Source of the DNA: Chloroflexota bacterium
Lineage (GTDB): Bacteria > Chloroflexota > Anaerolineae > Anaerolineales > UBA4823
Length of the DNA stretch: 17,295 bases
Assembly (NCBI GenBank): GCA_023395675.1
Contig: JAEWYL010000204.1
Span: 1-17,295 of the forward strand
Direction of reading: 5' to 3'
In this document: piece by piece, positions 1-13,300 of the stretch
Layout: the number at the start of each line of letters is the position of its first letter
Numbering within the stretch: position 1 is the first letter of the stretch
The notes under the pieces: generated by a model
Told to the model about the DNA's origin: nothing
What the model saw: only the letters and a program-made list of their open reading frames with translations
Database searches by the model: none
Made by a program: the position numbers and the translations under genes

Positions 1-1346
1 GCGCCGCTCGCCTGCAGCAGGCGGGCGCCTGCGGGCAGGTGGTCGTCCACGGTGATCTCGCTGCGGCTGTCGAGCTCCGCCGGGAGGTCGTCGGGCCCCA
101 GGTTGCGCACGGTCAGGGTGTAGGTGAAGGTCCCGCCGGTGTAGACCTCCCCGGCGGAGGCCTCCAGCTCCAGTTCCAGGTCCGCCTGCGCGTTCGCGTC
201 CACCGCGGCGGAGGCCTGGTTGTTCGCGGGGTCCGGGTCGCGCTCGCCGCCCGTTACCGCGGCGTGATTGGTCAGGGTGGTGTTGTGGGCGTTCACCCGC
301 GCGGAGATATACACCTCCGGCGCCGCGTTCCCGGCCGCCACCGCCGGGAGGCTGCAGGTCACGGTTCCATCCGCGTGGCTGCAGCTCCAGTCCTCGCCCT
401 CCGCCGAGACGAACTCCAGCCCGGCGGGCAGGGTATCGGTGAGCACCAGCGAGCTGGCGTCCGCCGGTCCGAGATTGATGACTCTCAGGTAGTAGGACAC
501 GCTTTCGCCCGGGTCCACCGGCTCGTCCGCCCCCGCCCGGGCCTTTACCAGGCTCAGGTCGGCGGCAGGCAGGACCTCCACCTGCGCGCTGGCGCTGTTG
601 TTGGCTAAGTTGTCGTCATCGCTGTAAGAGACTCTGGCCTGGTTTACGTGCAGGCCCGGCGCAGTCCGTTCGGAGGCGGAGGCGCGCACCGTGATGGCCG
701 GGGCGGCGCCCACCTCGAGCAGGCGGGTGCAGACCGCGTTTTCGCCCTCCAGGGCGCAGGCCCAGCCCTCGCCGGAGGCGTTCTCCAGGCTGAAATCACG
801 CCCGGGGGTCGGGGGCGGGAGGATCTCCACCCTCACCGGGCCGTCGTCGCCGGAATCCACGTTCGATGGGCCCAGGTTGGCGACCTGCACCGTATAAGTG
901 AAGGTTTCGCCCGGGTAGATCTGCCCCGGCTCGACCGCCTGGCTGATCTGCAGGTCGGAGCTGTTGTCCACCTGGATATCGGCGTGGACTACGTTATTCT
1001 CGAAGTCCGGGTCCTCACCGGAGGCCGAGACGTACCCGGTCAGCCGCAGGGACTGTTCCAGATTGACCCGCACCTGCAGGGTCATGGTGATGGTCTGCGT
1101 GACCCCGGGGCCGATGTCGCCCAGGTCGCAGGTGGTCAGCTCGCCCAGGCTGCAGGAAACCTGCTCCGGCAGGACCTCGAATGCATCGATCTCGAGCCCC
1201 GTGGGCGAGTCGATTTTGAGACCCCAGAAGGAGAGCTTCGCCTGGCTGGCTTCGATGGCAGCCGGGTTGCTGACCCTGAAGGTGAGCGTGAGCGGGCCGG
1301 AATTGGACAGCGTGGTGGCTGATGCCTCCAGCTCCAGGCCCAGGTC
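1..1346 (-). repeat. DUF11-type repeat array (residues 4302 onward, cut by window edge)
   Basis: Successive modules begin with a D-L motif at residues 4302, 4432, 4564 and 4690, giving periods of 130, 132 and 126 residues. Each contains the T-Y/L-T-V-x-x-x-N-L-G-P type strand and most end in a (D/E)-x-x-x-x-N-N motif (FENNVVHAD, LANNSASAQV, PANNQASAAV). The fourth is cut by the window edge. A related single module lies at about residues 3884-3990 after an isolated calcium loop, DADQDGHPD (3875-3883). DUF11 repeats are Ig-like extracellular stalks. More copies may follow beyond base 1. Confidence 0.85.
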
Positions 1347-4300
1347 CACCGGCGCGGGGAGCACATTCACGTCGCAGGCCCAGACGCGGTCGCCGTTGCC
1401 GCCCCCATCCTCGTAGTCCAGGTAGAGGTAATGCGGCCCGGCGTAATCGAAGCGCGGCGCGTAGGCGAAGCTCCCCTCCGTCAGGGCCAGCACTTCCGAG
1501 CTCACCGGCTGGCCCCGCCAGTCGATGACCGAGCCGGTCACGGTGATCACGCCGCTGCTGTCCAGCGCCGTCCCGCTCACCAGCGGCTCGGGCAGCAGCT
1601 CGGGGTTGCCCGACCAGTAGCCGGCCAGGTTCACCTGGTTTGCACCGCAGGTATAGGTCATGGCCGGCGGCGCGGTGTCCACGCGGAAGACCCCGCCGGT
1701 GGGCTCGGAGCTGTACCCGTGCCGGTCCAGACCGGTGATCGTGTAGGTAGACTCCAGGCCGGTCCCGGCGAGCTCACCAAAAGCCAGCGACCAGGCGCCG
1801 TTCTCCGCGCCGTCCGGCACCTCTGCGCTTCTGCACTCGTAGCCCACCTCGCCGTCGGTGCACACCTGCACCCGGTACACGTTTTCCGATTCCCCGTAGA
1901 ACAGCAGCCCCTTTCCGGGCTGGATCTCGCTCTCGAGGCTGTGTTCCAGGTCCGCATCCAGGTGGACCTGCGGCTGAGACTCGTCCACGCTGAAGCTGTA
2001 CGGCCCGGTCCATTCGCTCCACTGCCCGCCGCGCGTGCGGGCGCGGGCGCGCAGGCTGCCGGGCCCCGCTTCACCGGCGGTCCAGCGGCAGCTCCAGCTC
2101 GTGCGCGCCGGGTCGTCCTGGGGGCAGCTCTGCACCTGCACGCCGCCCGAATCGGAGCTGATCTCCAGTTCGATCCGGTCAATCCCGGTCGGGTCGCTCG
2201 CCGTACCTCCGGCGAGGTGCTCGCCGGGGCGCAGGACGCGGCTGCGGGAGAGGTCGGCGTAAGCCACCCTCACCCCGGTAGGCGCGTGGGGATTGAGAGA
2301 GTGGAGCACCCAGCTCCAGTCGAACTCCCCGTGAGCGGCGTCCGAGATGGTGGCCTGCAGCTCTGCAGAGGCGGGGTGCAGGGCGCTGTTCACCCGGGCG
2401 GTGAAGGTCAGGGCGCCCGAGGCGCCCGGGGCGATGTCGCCCAGCTCCAGCAGGGCAGGCCCGCCCTCCAGCGCCCCGGCGTAGGCCAGGTCGAGGCGCA
2501 CATCTTCGGCGCTGCCGGCGCCCAGGTTCTGGTAGCGCACCGTGTACGTGATGGTCTGCCCGTCCACCAGGGGGGGCGGCGAGCCGGTGGGCAGGGCCGC
2601 ATCGGGGTGGCCGTCCTGGTCGGCGTCCAGCGGGAGGCCGGGGGAGAGCGCCTCGTACAAATCGCTTTCCAGGTAGCCGAGGGCCAGGCCGGCCGGCTCT
2701 GCGCTGAGGCGCACCTGCAGGTCGCTGCCGGCGAACTGTCCCGCGTTCGGGCTCTGGCCCAGGGCGAGGGAATCCCAGTGCGCCTGCTGGGTGAGCGCGA
2801 AGCTGTGCGGTCTCCAGTCGCCGGCCTGGGCCGGCGGGCTGAGCGTGCTCCAGCCGTTCAGCGGGTTCTGGTCCGGCGCGGCGGCGTACAGCTCCAGGTC
2901 AGAATTGGCAGCCAGCAGGGCCACCAGGTCGAGCGGCGTGTGCTCGGGGTCGTGGATCTCGAGCTGCTCGAAGGAGAGCCTCACCGCCGCGGTGCGGAAT
3001 GCGCCTTCCGCCGTGGTCAACAGGCGGAATCCGGGGGCGGCCGCCGAGTTGGCGAGCGCCTCCACCCGCCAGCCGCTCCCGTCCCAGCGCCTGAGGATGG
3101 CCGTGTCCTCGTCCACGATATGCACCAGGTAGTCGGCTTCCAGCTGCCGCCCGTCTTCGGCGGGCAGCTCCACGACGTGATAGGGGGCGGTCAGGTCCAG
3201 GGCCTGCACGGCCCCGCCGGGCGCGCCCGTATCCAGGTAAATATACAGGTCTTCCTGCTGCAGGTTCTTGAGGCCCTCCCAGGCCAGCGCCAGGTGGGCG
3301 GCGTCCCAGGTGACGTAGAAGCGCTGGACGGCGTTGTTCTGCGGGTCCAGGCGGTGCAGGGAATAGTCCGCCCCGATCTGGGCGGCGCCGCTGCCGAGCC
3401 AGCCGAACCAGCTCTGGAGATCCTGGTCCAGGATCTCGTCGCCGATCAGGTCCGGCGTGACCGGGGTATCCACGGTGACCGGGCCGGAAGTCTGCCAGCG
3501 GATATTGCCGTAGCGGTCGCGGAGGCCCAGGTGGGCGTAGTAGGCGCGGGCATCTTCGGTGATCTCCTGCACATGGCTTCCGGGGGTCGTGTACCATTTC
3601 AGCCCGCTCCCACCTTCCGGCGGGGCAGGGGAGGCGGTCCAGCCGGCGTAATATCCCGCCATCCCGCTGCCGTCCTGGCTCCCGGTCCAGGAGAGGGTCA
3701 GCGAGGGGTGCTGGCTGCGGACGAAGTCGCCGGGCAGGATCTCCCCGCTCCCTTCCAGCCCCAGGGTGACCGTGACCGCCTCCGGCGGGGTGATGTCAAT
3801 CCACACCGTCTCCGTAATGGAAGCCCTCTGGTCCAGCAGGTCGGTCACCCTGGCCTCCACGGTAAAACTGATCGGATGGGTGGTGGTGACCGGGAGGGTG
3901 TAGCTCCAGTTATCCCCGTCCACCCGCGCCGGGCGGTAGCCCCCCTCATTTCTTTGCACCATGACGGTATGCCCGCCGGTCGAATCCGCGGCGGTACCCT
4001 GCAGCATGACTTCGTACAGGCTCATGTGCGTGCTGGTCAGAACCGTGCTGCCGATCTCGATCTGCGGGGTCTCGTGGGCCACGTGGACCGTGATGGCGTT
4101 GGCGCCTTCCTGGTACCTTCCGGTTGCATCGTACATCGAGGCCGACAGCCTGTACGTGCCGGGGTTGTCCGGAGTCCAGAGGTAGCTCTCCACGCTCTCG
4201 GTCAGGGCGTCATCCAGGTCTTTTTCGTGGATCTGCCCGCCGTTGGCCTGCAGCCGGTAGCTGCCCAGGCCCTGGGCGGCGCCCAGGGCGGTGGTGATGG

Positions 4301-7300
4301 TCACCACCTGCCCGAGCTGGATGATTGTGCCCTCGGCGGGCGCGAGCAGATAGGCCTCTTTGAAGGCGGAGGCGACCTCGATTTGTACCGTGGCTGTCAC
4401 CACTCCGCCGCGCCCGTCGTCCGCCTGGTAGGTGAACCAGTCCCTGCCACCGAAGTCGTACTCCGGCTGGTACTGGACGTTGGTGTAGTAGTTCGCCATC
4501 GTAGGCCCGGAGGGCCAGTTCGGCAGGCTGCCGTGCTGCGGCGGGTCGAGCAGGGTGTAGGTGAAGCGGTCGCTGTCGTCCGGGTCCTGGGCGTTGAGGT
4601 GCACGCTGACCGGGTAGTTGGAGCTCGCGGCATAAGCCGCGTCCTGGGCGGCGGGCAGGGAGTTGCCGTCGTCAATGGCGAAGGCGTGCAGCGCTCCGGC
4701 CCCGGTGTAGAGCCGCTCCGCGGCGCTGCCGTCCAGGTTTGCGCGCCACAGGCTGTCTGCGCCGCTGTCCAGGTCACGCAGGAGGTAGTAGAGCTTCCCA
4801 CCGGCGCTGTCGGTCTGCAGGTCGAGGATGAGGTCATCTCCGGAGTCGAAACGCAGCACGGGGACGCAGCCGGTGACGCCGTTTACTACCCCGGTTTGAG
4901 GCTGCGGGTAGGGCAGGCGGTGGATGCCGTAAATCCGCTCGCGGGCCGCGCCGGGAGGGCCCCCGGCGGGGTCGCCGCAGTCGCCGGCAAGATAAATCTG
5001 GCGGGCGCCGCCGTCCACGGCGATCAGGTCCGCGCTCCAGCCGTTGTGGGTATCGGGATCGGCGCTGTTCAGGACCAGCTGCCCCAGCGGGAAGCTGTTG
5101 AAGATCACGCCCTGGTCCCCATCCTCGCCCGCGGCGAAGAGCCAGGCGGCGCCCTCGTCATAGTCCAGCCCGTGCAGCTTTGGCCCGGGGATGGCGGGGT
5201 ACTCGCCTCCGTCCCGGCTCACGGCGCGCAGGCCTGAGCTTTCCGCAGACCAGTAAACGGTGGAGCCGCCCACCGCAAAATCAGCCGCCGGCTCGATACC
5301 GCTGAAGATCTCCGTCTTTTCGCCGGTGACCGGGTCCAGGCGCACCAGGTTGTGCTGCCCGTCGGAATAGTACACCAGCCCGTCGACCGCCGCGGCCGCC
5401 AGGGCAGGGCCGGCCTCACTCTGCACCAGGGTGATCGCAGCGCCGCTGTTCAGGTCCAGGCGGTTGAGCTGCCCCTCTCCCTCCACCAGGTAGAGCACCC
5501 TGTGGTTCGGGGGGACGAAGCTGGACTTGCTGCTGCCCTGGGTGCACCTGCCGTACAGGTCGCAGGCCTGCACCGGCGGGGGTTCGGTCACATGGCCGGG
5601 CAGCGAACACTCGGAGTAGATCTGGTACAGGCGCGCCTGCTCGGAGCCCTCCCCGCCCATCTCCTCCCACCAGGTGGAGGCGTAATTGTAGCGGTCGTCC
5701 AGCTCCAGCGGGCAGGGGCTGGTCCAGCCTTCCTCGCTCAGGTTGAAGTCGCTGGCCCATACCCGGTAAGTGGTGCGGGCGGTGGCGCCTACGCCGGTGA
5801 AGCTTGCCGACCACTGCAGGCGCGGCGCGCTGGTGTCGATCTCTCCCCGCCAGAGGGTGGGGCTGCCGGCGTAGAGATTGCCGTGGATGTCGCTCGCGCG
5901 CACGTCAATCTCAAACGGCCCTTCGACCCCTTCCGGCAGCGGCAGCTGCCAGGCGGCGTGGTTCACCCCGGCGCCGGAGGAAGACAGGGTCGCCTGCGAC
6001 CAGTCTCCTTCTTCAAGCGCCATGCTGAAGCGCAGCCGCCGGCTCTCGCCTTGCGGGAGCGCCCCCTCCCCGCCGTCCTGATACCTCACCACCAGGTTGT
6101 GCAGGCCCGCGCCGGCCTGTACGGCGGCAGTCAGGGCCGTCTGGCCGCCGGGCGCGGCCGCGACCGGCTGTTCATCCAGGTAGACCTCGACGCTGGCCCC
6201 CGGGTCTTTCTCCAGGCTGAAAGTATAAGTCCCGCTACTGCGGAAGGAGGCCAGCCGCTGCCAGGCAGCGCTGAAACCTGCGGTGATCCCTTCGCCGGGA
6301 TAACCCGCCCCCCAATCCAGTTCCAGCCCGCCCCCTTCCGGGCTCGCTTCCACCCGCGTCAGAGCAGGCGCAGGCTCTCCCGAATTCCGGTAGGCCGCGC
6401 TCCACACGCCGGGGAAGACTGCGCCGTCCAGCGGGCGCAGGCGCACTTCCTGCCCTGCCACCCCGCTCTTCACGGCGCCGCTCTCGTCCACCGCGCCGCT
6501 CAGGGTGACGGTCTGGGTGATCAACTGCCCGCCCGTGGTCACGTTGATCACCCCCGCTTCGCTGGCTGCACTGACAGGGTCGGGGGTTTCCAGGGTGGAG
6601 GCCGGCGCGCTGTGATCCACCTCCACCTGGAAGGTTAAGTCCTCCGTCAGGTTGCCCGCCCGGTCGCTGGCGGTCACTGTCACCGTGTAAACGCCGGTGG
6701 GGTCCTCCATCGGGTTCCCGGCCGCATCATAAGGCCCGAGGACATAATTCAGGGCCCAGGGCGCCGATAGAAGATGCTGGCCTCCCGGCACCGGGATGCG
6801 CTGCCTGCCCCCGCCTCCGGGGGTTACCTCGGCCTGCACCTCCAGGTTGAGGTTGTTCAGAGATCTGCCCAGGTAGAGGTCCTCCACGCTGCCGCTTAAG
6901 GGCAGCACGAAGCGCCCTGCCGCGTTTCTGTCCAGGTGGATGGGCGGCTGCCCGGCCTGATCGCTGGAGAGGTTCGGGGGCGTTCCATCGGCGAAGAGGA
7001 TCCAGTTCTGGTGGAACAGCTCGTCATTCCCCGCCCGGTCCACTGCCCGGATCTCCAGGTTGTACGTCCCTTCCTCCTCGGGGATTTGCAGGCCGTAGGT
7101 CCAGGTCTCGTGGCCCGCAGCCGGCTGCCAGCTGTCCTCTCCGTCCCAGCAGGTCCCCTCGCCGTTCTTCTCCAGGCATAATTCCACCCGTTCGATCCCC
7201 GAGAGCGCGTCGCTCGCCGAGCCGCCCACCACGAGGTAAGCGCCGGGCTGCACGTAGCCGTCCTGGGGCAGCCCCGAGATCGAGGTGACCTGCGGGTCGT

Positions 7301-10300
7301 CAAAATCCAGGGTGAAGTTCAGCACGCCGGCGTTGATCACCTCCTCGCCCAGCGAGGGGCTGTAGCTGTACTTGAGCGCATAGCGCTGCAGGGTATAACG
7401 CTCCACGGCCGCACCGCGAGGCGAATGCGCCAGCAGCGCGCACTCGACCGGCGAGCAGGCCAGCGAGAGGTTGCCGCCCTCGACGGCGTACCCGCCGTAA
7501 GAGACGGCGTTCTGGGGGCCGAACAGCAGGCCCTCCGCGCTGACCGACTGCCAGCGCGAGACCGGCCCCCCGGCGGTCTCGGCCGCCCAGGCCACCATCC
7601 AGCCCTTCAGGCGCGGGTCGTAGGCCGCCGTGGGAGGATGGACGGCGCGGTCGCTGCCCTGGCTGGCGATGCGGAAGCCGGAAGTCGAAGCCAGACGGTT
7701 CCCGCGCAGCCGGATGGCCTCCACGCTCCCGCCGCTGAGGAAGACCACCAGCGCGTCGCCTGACCGGGGCAGGGCTGCGATCTGCGCGGCGTGCTCGTCC
7801 GCCGCGCCGGCCGCCAGCGCCTGCCCGCTCCCGGCAATTGCTTCTCCCTGCGCGTCGAGCTGCAAAGCGTACAGGTCATGCCCGTACGAGGCGGATTTCT
7901 CCTCCCAAACCAGCGTGTAGCGGCCGCCGCCCCAGGCGGCTGCGGGCCGCCCGTCCGCCCTGTCCGGATGCCCGGCCAGCATGGATACCTCCACCGCCTC
8001 GCCCGCGAACAGCTCGCCCCCGCCCGGCGGGTTCAGCACCAGGCGCGTTTTCAACGACCCGCCGCAGGTCCAGCTCACCAGAAAATCGGTCCCATCGCTG
8101 GCCGCGGCAGGCTGCACTTCGTCGCAGCCCGGCTGGTTGGCGATCTGGAAGGGGCTGTGGAGCAGAGTCCCGTTCTGGTTAATGAAATGCCCGTACAGGT
8201 CGTAAGAGGCGCTGGAAGCGCTCTCCTGGCGCGACCAGACCACCAGACAGCGGTTATCGTAGCCCTGGAGGCTGTTGCAGGCCACGGCCGGCGGGGTTTC
8301 GCCGTAGAAGAGGTTCGGCTCGCCGTTAATCTCCGGCAGCCCGATCCGCTCCGCCCCCAGGCCGGCCTGCACAATCTCGCCATGCACATTCGCGGCCAGT
8401 GTATCGTCTTCAAGCGCCACCATCAGGAAGGGCGTATCCCATCCCGTGGTCGGGGCCATGGCCGAGTAGAGCACATCCCGGCGATCCCCCACCGGCCAGA
8501 CCAGCGCTTCCTTCTCCACCCAGGTGAGCGCTTCTGCCGCGCTCTGCTCGAAGAAATCCACCCTGGCCGAGCTCGACAGCCCCACTACTGTGCCGCTCTC
8601 CACCCTGGGCTCCACGAATACCTGCGTGGTCTGGGTGTACACCTCTCCCGGCTGCACGACCTCAAATTCGCTGCTCGGCTCGGCGATGGTGAGCAGCGAT
8701 GGGTGAGGCTCGTCCACCTCGGTCACGAAAACGCTCCCATCCAGGTTCAAAGGGGCGGCGGCCAGGGTGTTGTTCCCCACCACGGTGTTGAAATTGAAGG
8801 TCTGGAGCGAGCCGATGAACCCATCCAGGTCGTCAATCGAGGCGGAGATGGTCGCCAGCAGCGGGTCTACGTGGCGCGGGTGGTAGTGGTAAACGGTTGG
8901 ATAGTTCTGGTACAGGCTGCGTTCCAGCTTATCCAGGTTGCCGTCCCCGTCGGTATCGGCGTTCATCGGGTCCGAGGTGACCAGGGTCTGGAGCGCCCCA
9001 TCCGCGCTGTAGGTCCACAACCAGCCTTCCAGCTCCTCCGGGTCCGTTAAACCGTCGCGGTCGCTGTCCGCCCGCGTCGGATCGGTGCCCAGCAGCAGCT
9101 CCTCCCCGTCGGAGAGCCCGTCGCCGTCGCTGTCATACCCGCTCGCCGGGTCTTCATACCGCACGCCGGTGCCCTCCATGCGCAGCTCTACCTCGCGCCC
9201 GTCCGAAACCCCGTCTCCGTCCTGGTCCCAGTTCGCATCGTCCCCGTCCAGCCCGCCGAGCGCGGCGGAGATGAGGCCATCCCCATCCCGGTCGGCCTGG
9301 GCAGGGAACGGGGTCTCGCTGCCCGCCCAATCCAGGCTGTAGAACTCGTCCAGGGCAGCCGGGAAAACGTCCAGCACCAGCCCCATATCGAAACTTTTCT
9401 CGATCTTGCCCTCCACCGAGCGCTCGCTGCAGTGCGAAAGCTGGAAGCTTCCCCAGCACTCCGCAGCCGGGATGGCGTAGGAGATATTCAGCTCGGATTT
9501 GATCGGGCTGTTGATCCCGGCTTTTAATAGGCTCGCGCCGGGGCCGGCGAGCGTGTCTGCCTCCGCCTGGTGCACGTCGAAATACAGCTCGTCATTCCAG
9601 GGCAGGCCCGCCCGGTCCACACTCACGTGCAGCCGGTCGTACTGGCGGATCTCCCACTGGTTCGCCATCTCTCCCGGGCTCGATTTTGGGGCCTCGCCGT
9701 TGATCGAGTAGCGTATGGAGGCCTGCCTCAGCTTCTCCGGGGTGATCATCTTCCCGGCGTTGTAAGCGATGCGCACCCAATCGGTGTCCTCCACCCAATC
9801 CTGCTTGAGGGTGGTGTGAAGCGTGGCGCGCACGTACACCCGGTTGCCGGCTTCGAACCCGCGCTCCGGGTGCTGCAGTTCATAGTCAATATCGCGCACC
9901 GAGCCCAGGTCGCTGCGGCTGAGGTTCACCGTGGGGGCGTAAGCGAAGATAAACCTCGAAATGATCTGGGCGGCGGATGCGGTGATAGTAAAGCAGACGC
10001 TTTTGATCCCGAAGGCGCACAGCACGGTCAGGATCGCGTCCACCGAGGAGACCATGGCGCTGAGGATGGTGCCCACGGCCGTCAGCGAAAGGATGAAGAA
10101 GAAGAGGGCGACGATGGTCTGGGCGATGGTCAGCGCCAGGAAAGAGCTGAAGGCGAAGGACCCGGGCTGCAGGCCCTCGGTGGCCCAGAAGTAGAAGAAG
10201 GTGCCCCAGATCATCCCCAACTGGATGATGAAGGAGATGACATTGGCGTACATCGAATTGCCCATCGCCGTGCTCAGGGTGTTCCGGGTGGTGAAGTCGG

Positions 10301-13300
10301 TGGACATCAGCGCCTTGCCCAGCGTCAGCGCCACCGTCCCGGCGGCGACCACCACGTCGCCGGTTTTGATGATGAGGTCGGACACGGGCGATTTATTCGT
10401 CTTGGCGACGAAATACAGCACCATCATGGTGATCCCGGCCGCCACCAGCATCAACGCGCCGATGATCTTCGCCCCCTGGCTGATCTTGTGGATGGCGGCA
10501 GAATGGGTCGAGAAGAACTTGTCCAGCAGCCGGCCGCCGGGCATGCTCGTCAGCAGATTCCGCCCCAATTTCCCCAGGTAGGTCAGAACGGTCTTGACGT
10601 TATTGGTGCCGAACCCCGGGTTGAATTTGGCCCACACTTTGTCCACCAGGAAGGTGCCCACCTTGCCCACGAAGAAGAGCGCCTTGAAGAACACCGGCCG
10701 CTCGTAACCGTAGAACGAGGCTGCCTGCCGCACCCCGTCAATCTGGATGGTGCGCGTGACGCCCTGCGAAAGAGCCAGGTAGTACATACGCACCACCAGC
10801 AGAGAGCCGGCTGCCAGGTCTTCGCTGCTTTCCGCCTCGAAATCGGAGGCGTAGCGCTTCTCCAGCTCGCCCCAGTACTGCTCCATGGGCAGGTTCTGCC
10901 AGGCATTCCCGGCTTCGCCGGTGTAGCGGTAGGGGGTCCAGGTAAGGCCCGCCACTGTTCTCTCCTGAGCGCTGCCCAGGTTGAGCCTCAGACTGTTGCC
11001 GCTCCAGCGCACCTCCGGCGCGCCGGGGTCCAGCCCGGCGTCCAGGCTGAGGCCGCGCATGCGCTGGATGGAGGCGGTCATCAGGGTGGGGTAGAGGGGA
11101 CCGCCGGGACCGGGGTGGTGGGGGGTAAATTCGTCGAGGATGGCGGGGTTCTGGACGGCACCCATGTCGGCCATGGCCTCGTCAGCATGCGCATAGCTAA
11201 AAGTGCGCACGCGCAGGGTGTTTGGGAGCTCGAAACGCTCCTCAGCGCTCACGCCCTCATTCGCCTCGTGGTCGAAGCGCCTCTGGATCTCCTGCAGGGT
11301 GAAATCCGGGCTGCCGTCTCCCTGGCATTTCTCACTCCCGCCCTCGGTGGTGGTCGTTTCGCAGTCGTAAGCCGCCAGGAAGGTCTGCTCCAGCCCGTGC
11401 GAGAGTAGGAAGAGGGCGTCATCGCGGTAGAGGTCGCCGTCCAGGGCCGGGTCCTCGTAGATCACGGCAGTCTCGAAGCCCCGGTCTTCCCGCACGCTGA
11501 CCCCCGTCAACTGGAAATCGGAATAGTAGGTGTGAATGATTTCTGGGTTGTTGAGCAGGCTGCAGCTCGAGAGGTCGCTCCCGCTGCAGTGATCCACCAG
11601 GGCCTGCACCATCCACGCCAGGCGCACGCTGTGGGCCGCGCCCCAGGATATCGCCAGCGGGCGGTAGATCATCTTGGCGTGGAAAGCCACCTTTTCCTGC
11701 GTCTGGGCCACGGTGGTGAGCGAGACCGGCACGTAAAGGGTCATCCCGCCGTCCAGGTGCGGGACGGCGCTGATGCCGTAATGGTTGAGCAGCTCCAAGT
11801 CCACCCACTGGTCGTTCTCACGCGCCAGGAGGGGCAGCTTTGCGCAGGCGTAGCCCTGGCCGGGCCCGCCGCTGTGGCTGGCTACGATTGCGTGCTTCCC
11901 GTCGGCGAGGGAGGCCAGCCGGGCGCCGTTCAGGGTGGCCCTCCCGCTGCCGTCCAGAGTGAAGGAGATCTCCCGGGCGCCCAGTTTCGAGCAGTCGCCC
12001 GCGTACACCCCGTGTTCGAGCCCGGTTCCCGGCTGCAGACCGCTGTACTGCAGCACCAGGCCCTCCTCCGCCTGCCGCAGGCTCAAATCGCCGCCGATCC
12101 CGGATCCGGTCAGGTCCTGCAGGCCGAGACTCACTTCCGGCGGGGTGCTGGTCAGGGGCAGGTTGCTGCCGCTCGCGCCCACCTGGATCTCCAGCATCGG
12201 GATCAGCTTCATATCGCCGCTGCTGTTGGGGTTCGCTGGCAGGCTGGGGTCCACATCGTAGAAACTGGCGTTATCCAGGTCTTTGACCTGGCCCTCGGTG
12301 TCGTAAGGCCAGTCGAGCACGTTATAGGCGTAGCGGAGCTGGTCGGGGTTGGCGGGACGCAGCTGCAGCTCGACGTAGGCCGTATCGCCCGGCCTCAGGT
12401 TCTCTACAGCCAGGGTGAATGGAGAGGCTTTGGTGAAAAGGTTTTCGGGCGCGACGTAGGGGGAGAGGTCCAGGCGGTCAATCACCCCGTCTCCGTCGTT
12501 GTCCAGGTCGAAGACGTCGGGCTCTCCGTCGCTGTCCAGGTCCCAGGTAGCGTGCGCGCTGCCCGGCTGGTTCCACTCGTCCCCGTCGGGCAGCCCGTCC
12601 TGGTTGGTATCGAACGCGAGCGGGTCGGTGTACCAGGTCTTGCCGGCGTAGCTGAAGCCGTTCACCTCATCGAAATCGGAGATGCCGTCCAGGTCCGAAT
12701 CGAACCCGTCCGGTGCGCCGTCCCGGTTCAGGTCCAGGGCCTCGGAGCTGGTGCCGATCATATTCTCCTGGTAATCGGTTAACCCGTCGCCGTCACTGTC
12801 GGTCCCCGGGTCGCTCTCCAGCAGGTCCGCGTTCACCCCGGCCAGCGTCTCCGCCGCCTGCAGGTCGGAGAGCCCCAGGCCGGTGGAATCGAAGCGAGTG
12901 GGCGAGGTGCCCACCAGGAGTTCCTGCACGTCGCTCAGCCCGTCCCGGTCCAGGTCTGCGCCCTCATCCTTCGCCAGCGCCGCCAGGGCGGCCTGTCCCG
13001 GCAGGCGGCCGGCCTGCTGGCTGGCCTGCAGTTCCTGTAGGGCCGTTTCCATCTCGGAGGGCGCACGGCTCTCCTCCAGCTCCCGGGCATGGGTGCGCTG
13101 CGCCTCGACGTACTCCGCCGCACGCGCGCTCTGCAGCAGGGGCGAGAGCGTCATAGACAGGATCACGCCGCACACCATCGCAGCGCGGAAAGCCCGCCTG
13201 CGGCTCCATTTCCAGAAGAGCAGGCCCAGGATGAGCAGGGTCCCGCTGAAGAGCGCCAGTTCGGCTGCCTGCCGCTCCCCGCCGCGCGCGTACCAGCGCC

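Noticed and set aside
2570..2576. Runs of seven G or C (also at 13821-13827 and 17285-17291) as possible phase-variation tracts
   Set aside because: Seven bases is short, such runs are expected by chance in GC-rich coding DNA, and the frame is intact through the two in the giant gene. There is no sign of length variation in a single sequence.
1431..5237. 1268-codon open frame on the plus strand, with others of 400-600 codons at 5352-6638, 7791-9050, 9570-11408 and 11532-12782
   Set aside because: All are in the same register, with their first codon base opposite the wobble base of the giant minus-strand gene. Stop codons there would need A-ending sense codons, which are rare in this GC-rich gene. 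The translations are low-complexity and show no domain, whereas the minus frame shows many recognisable modules.
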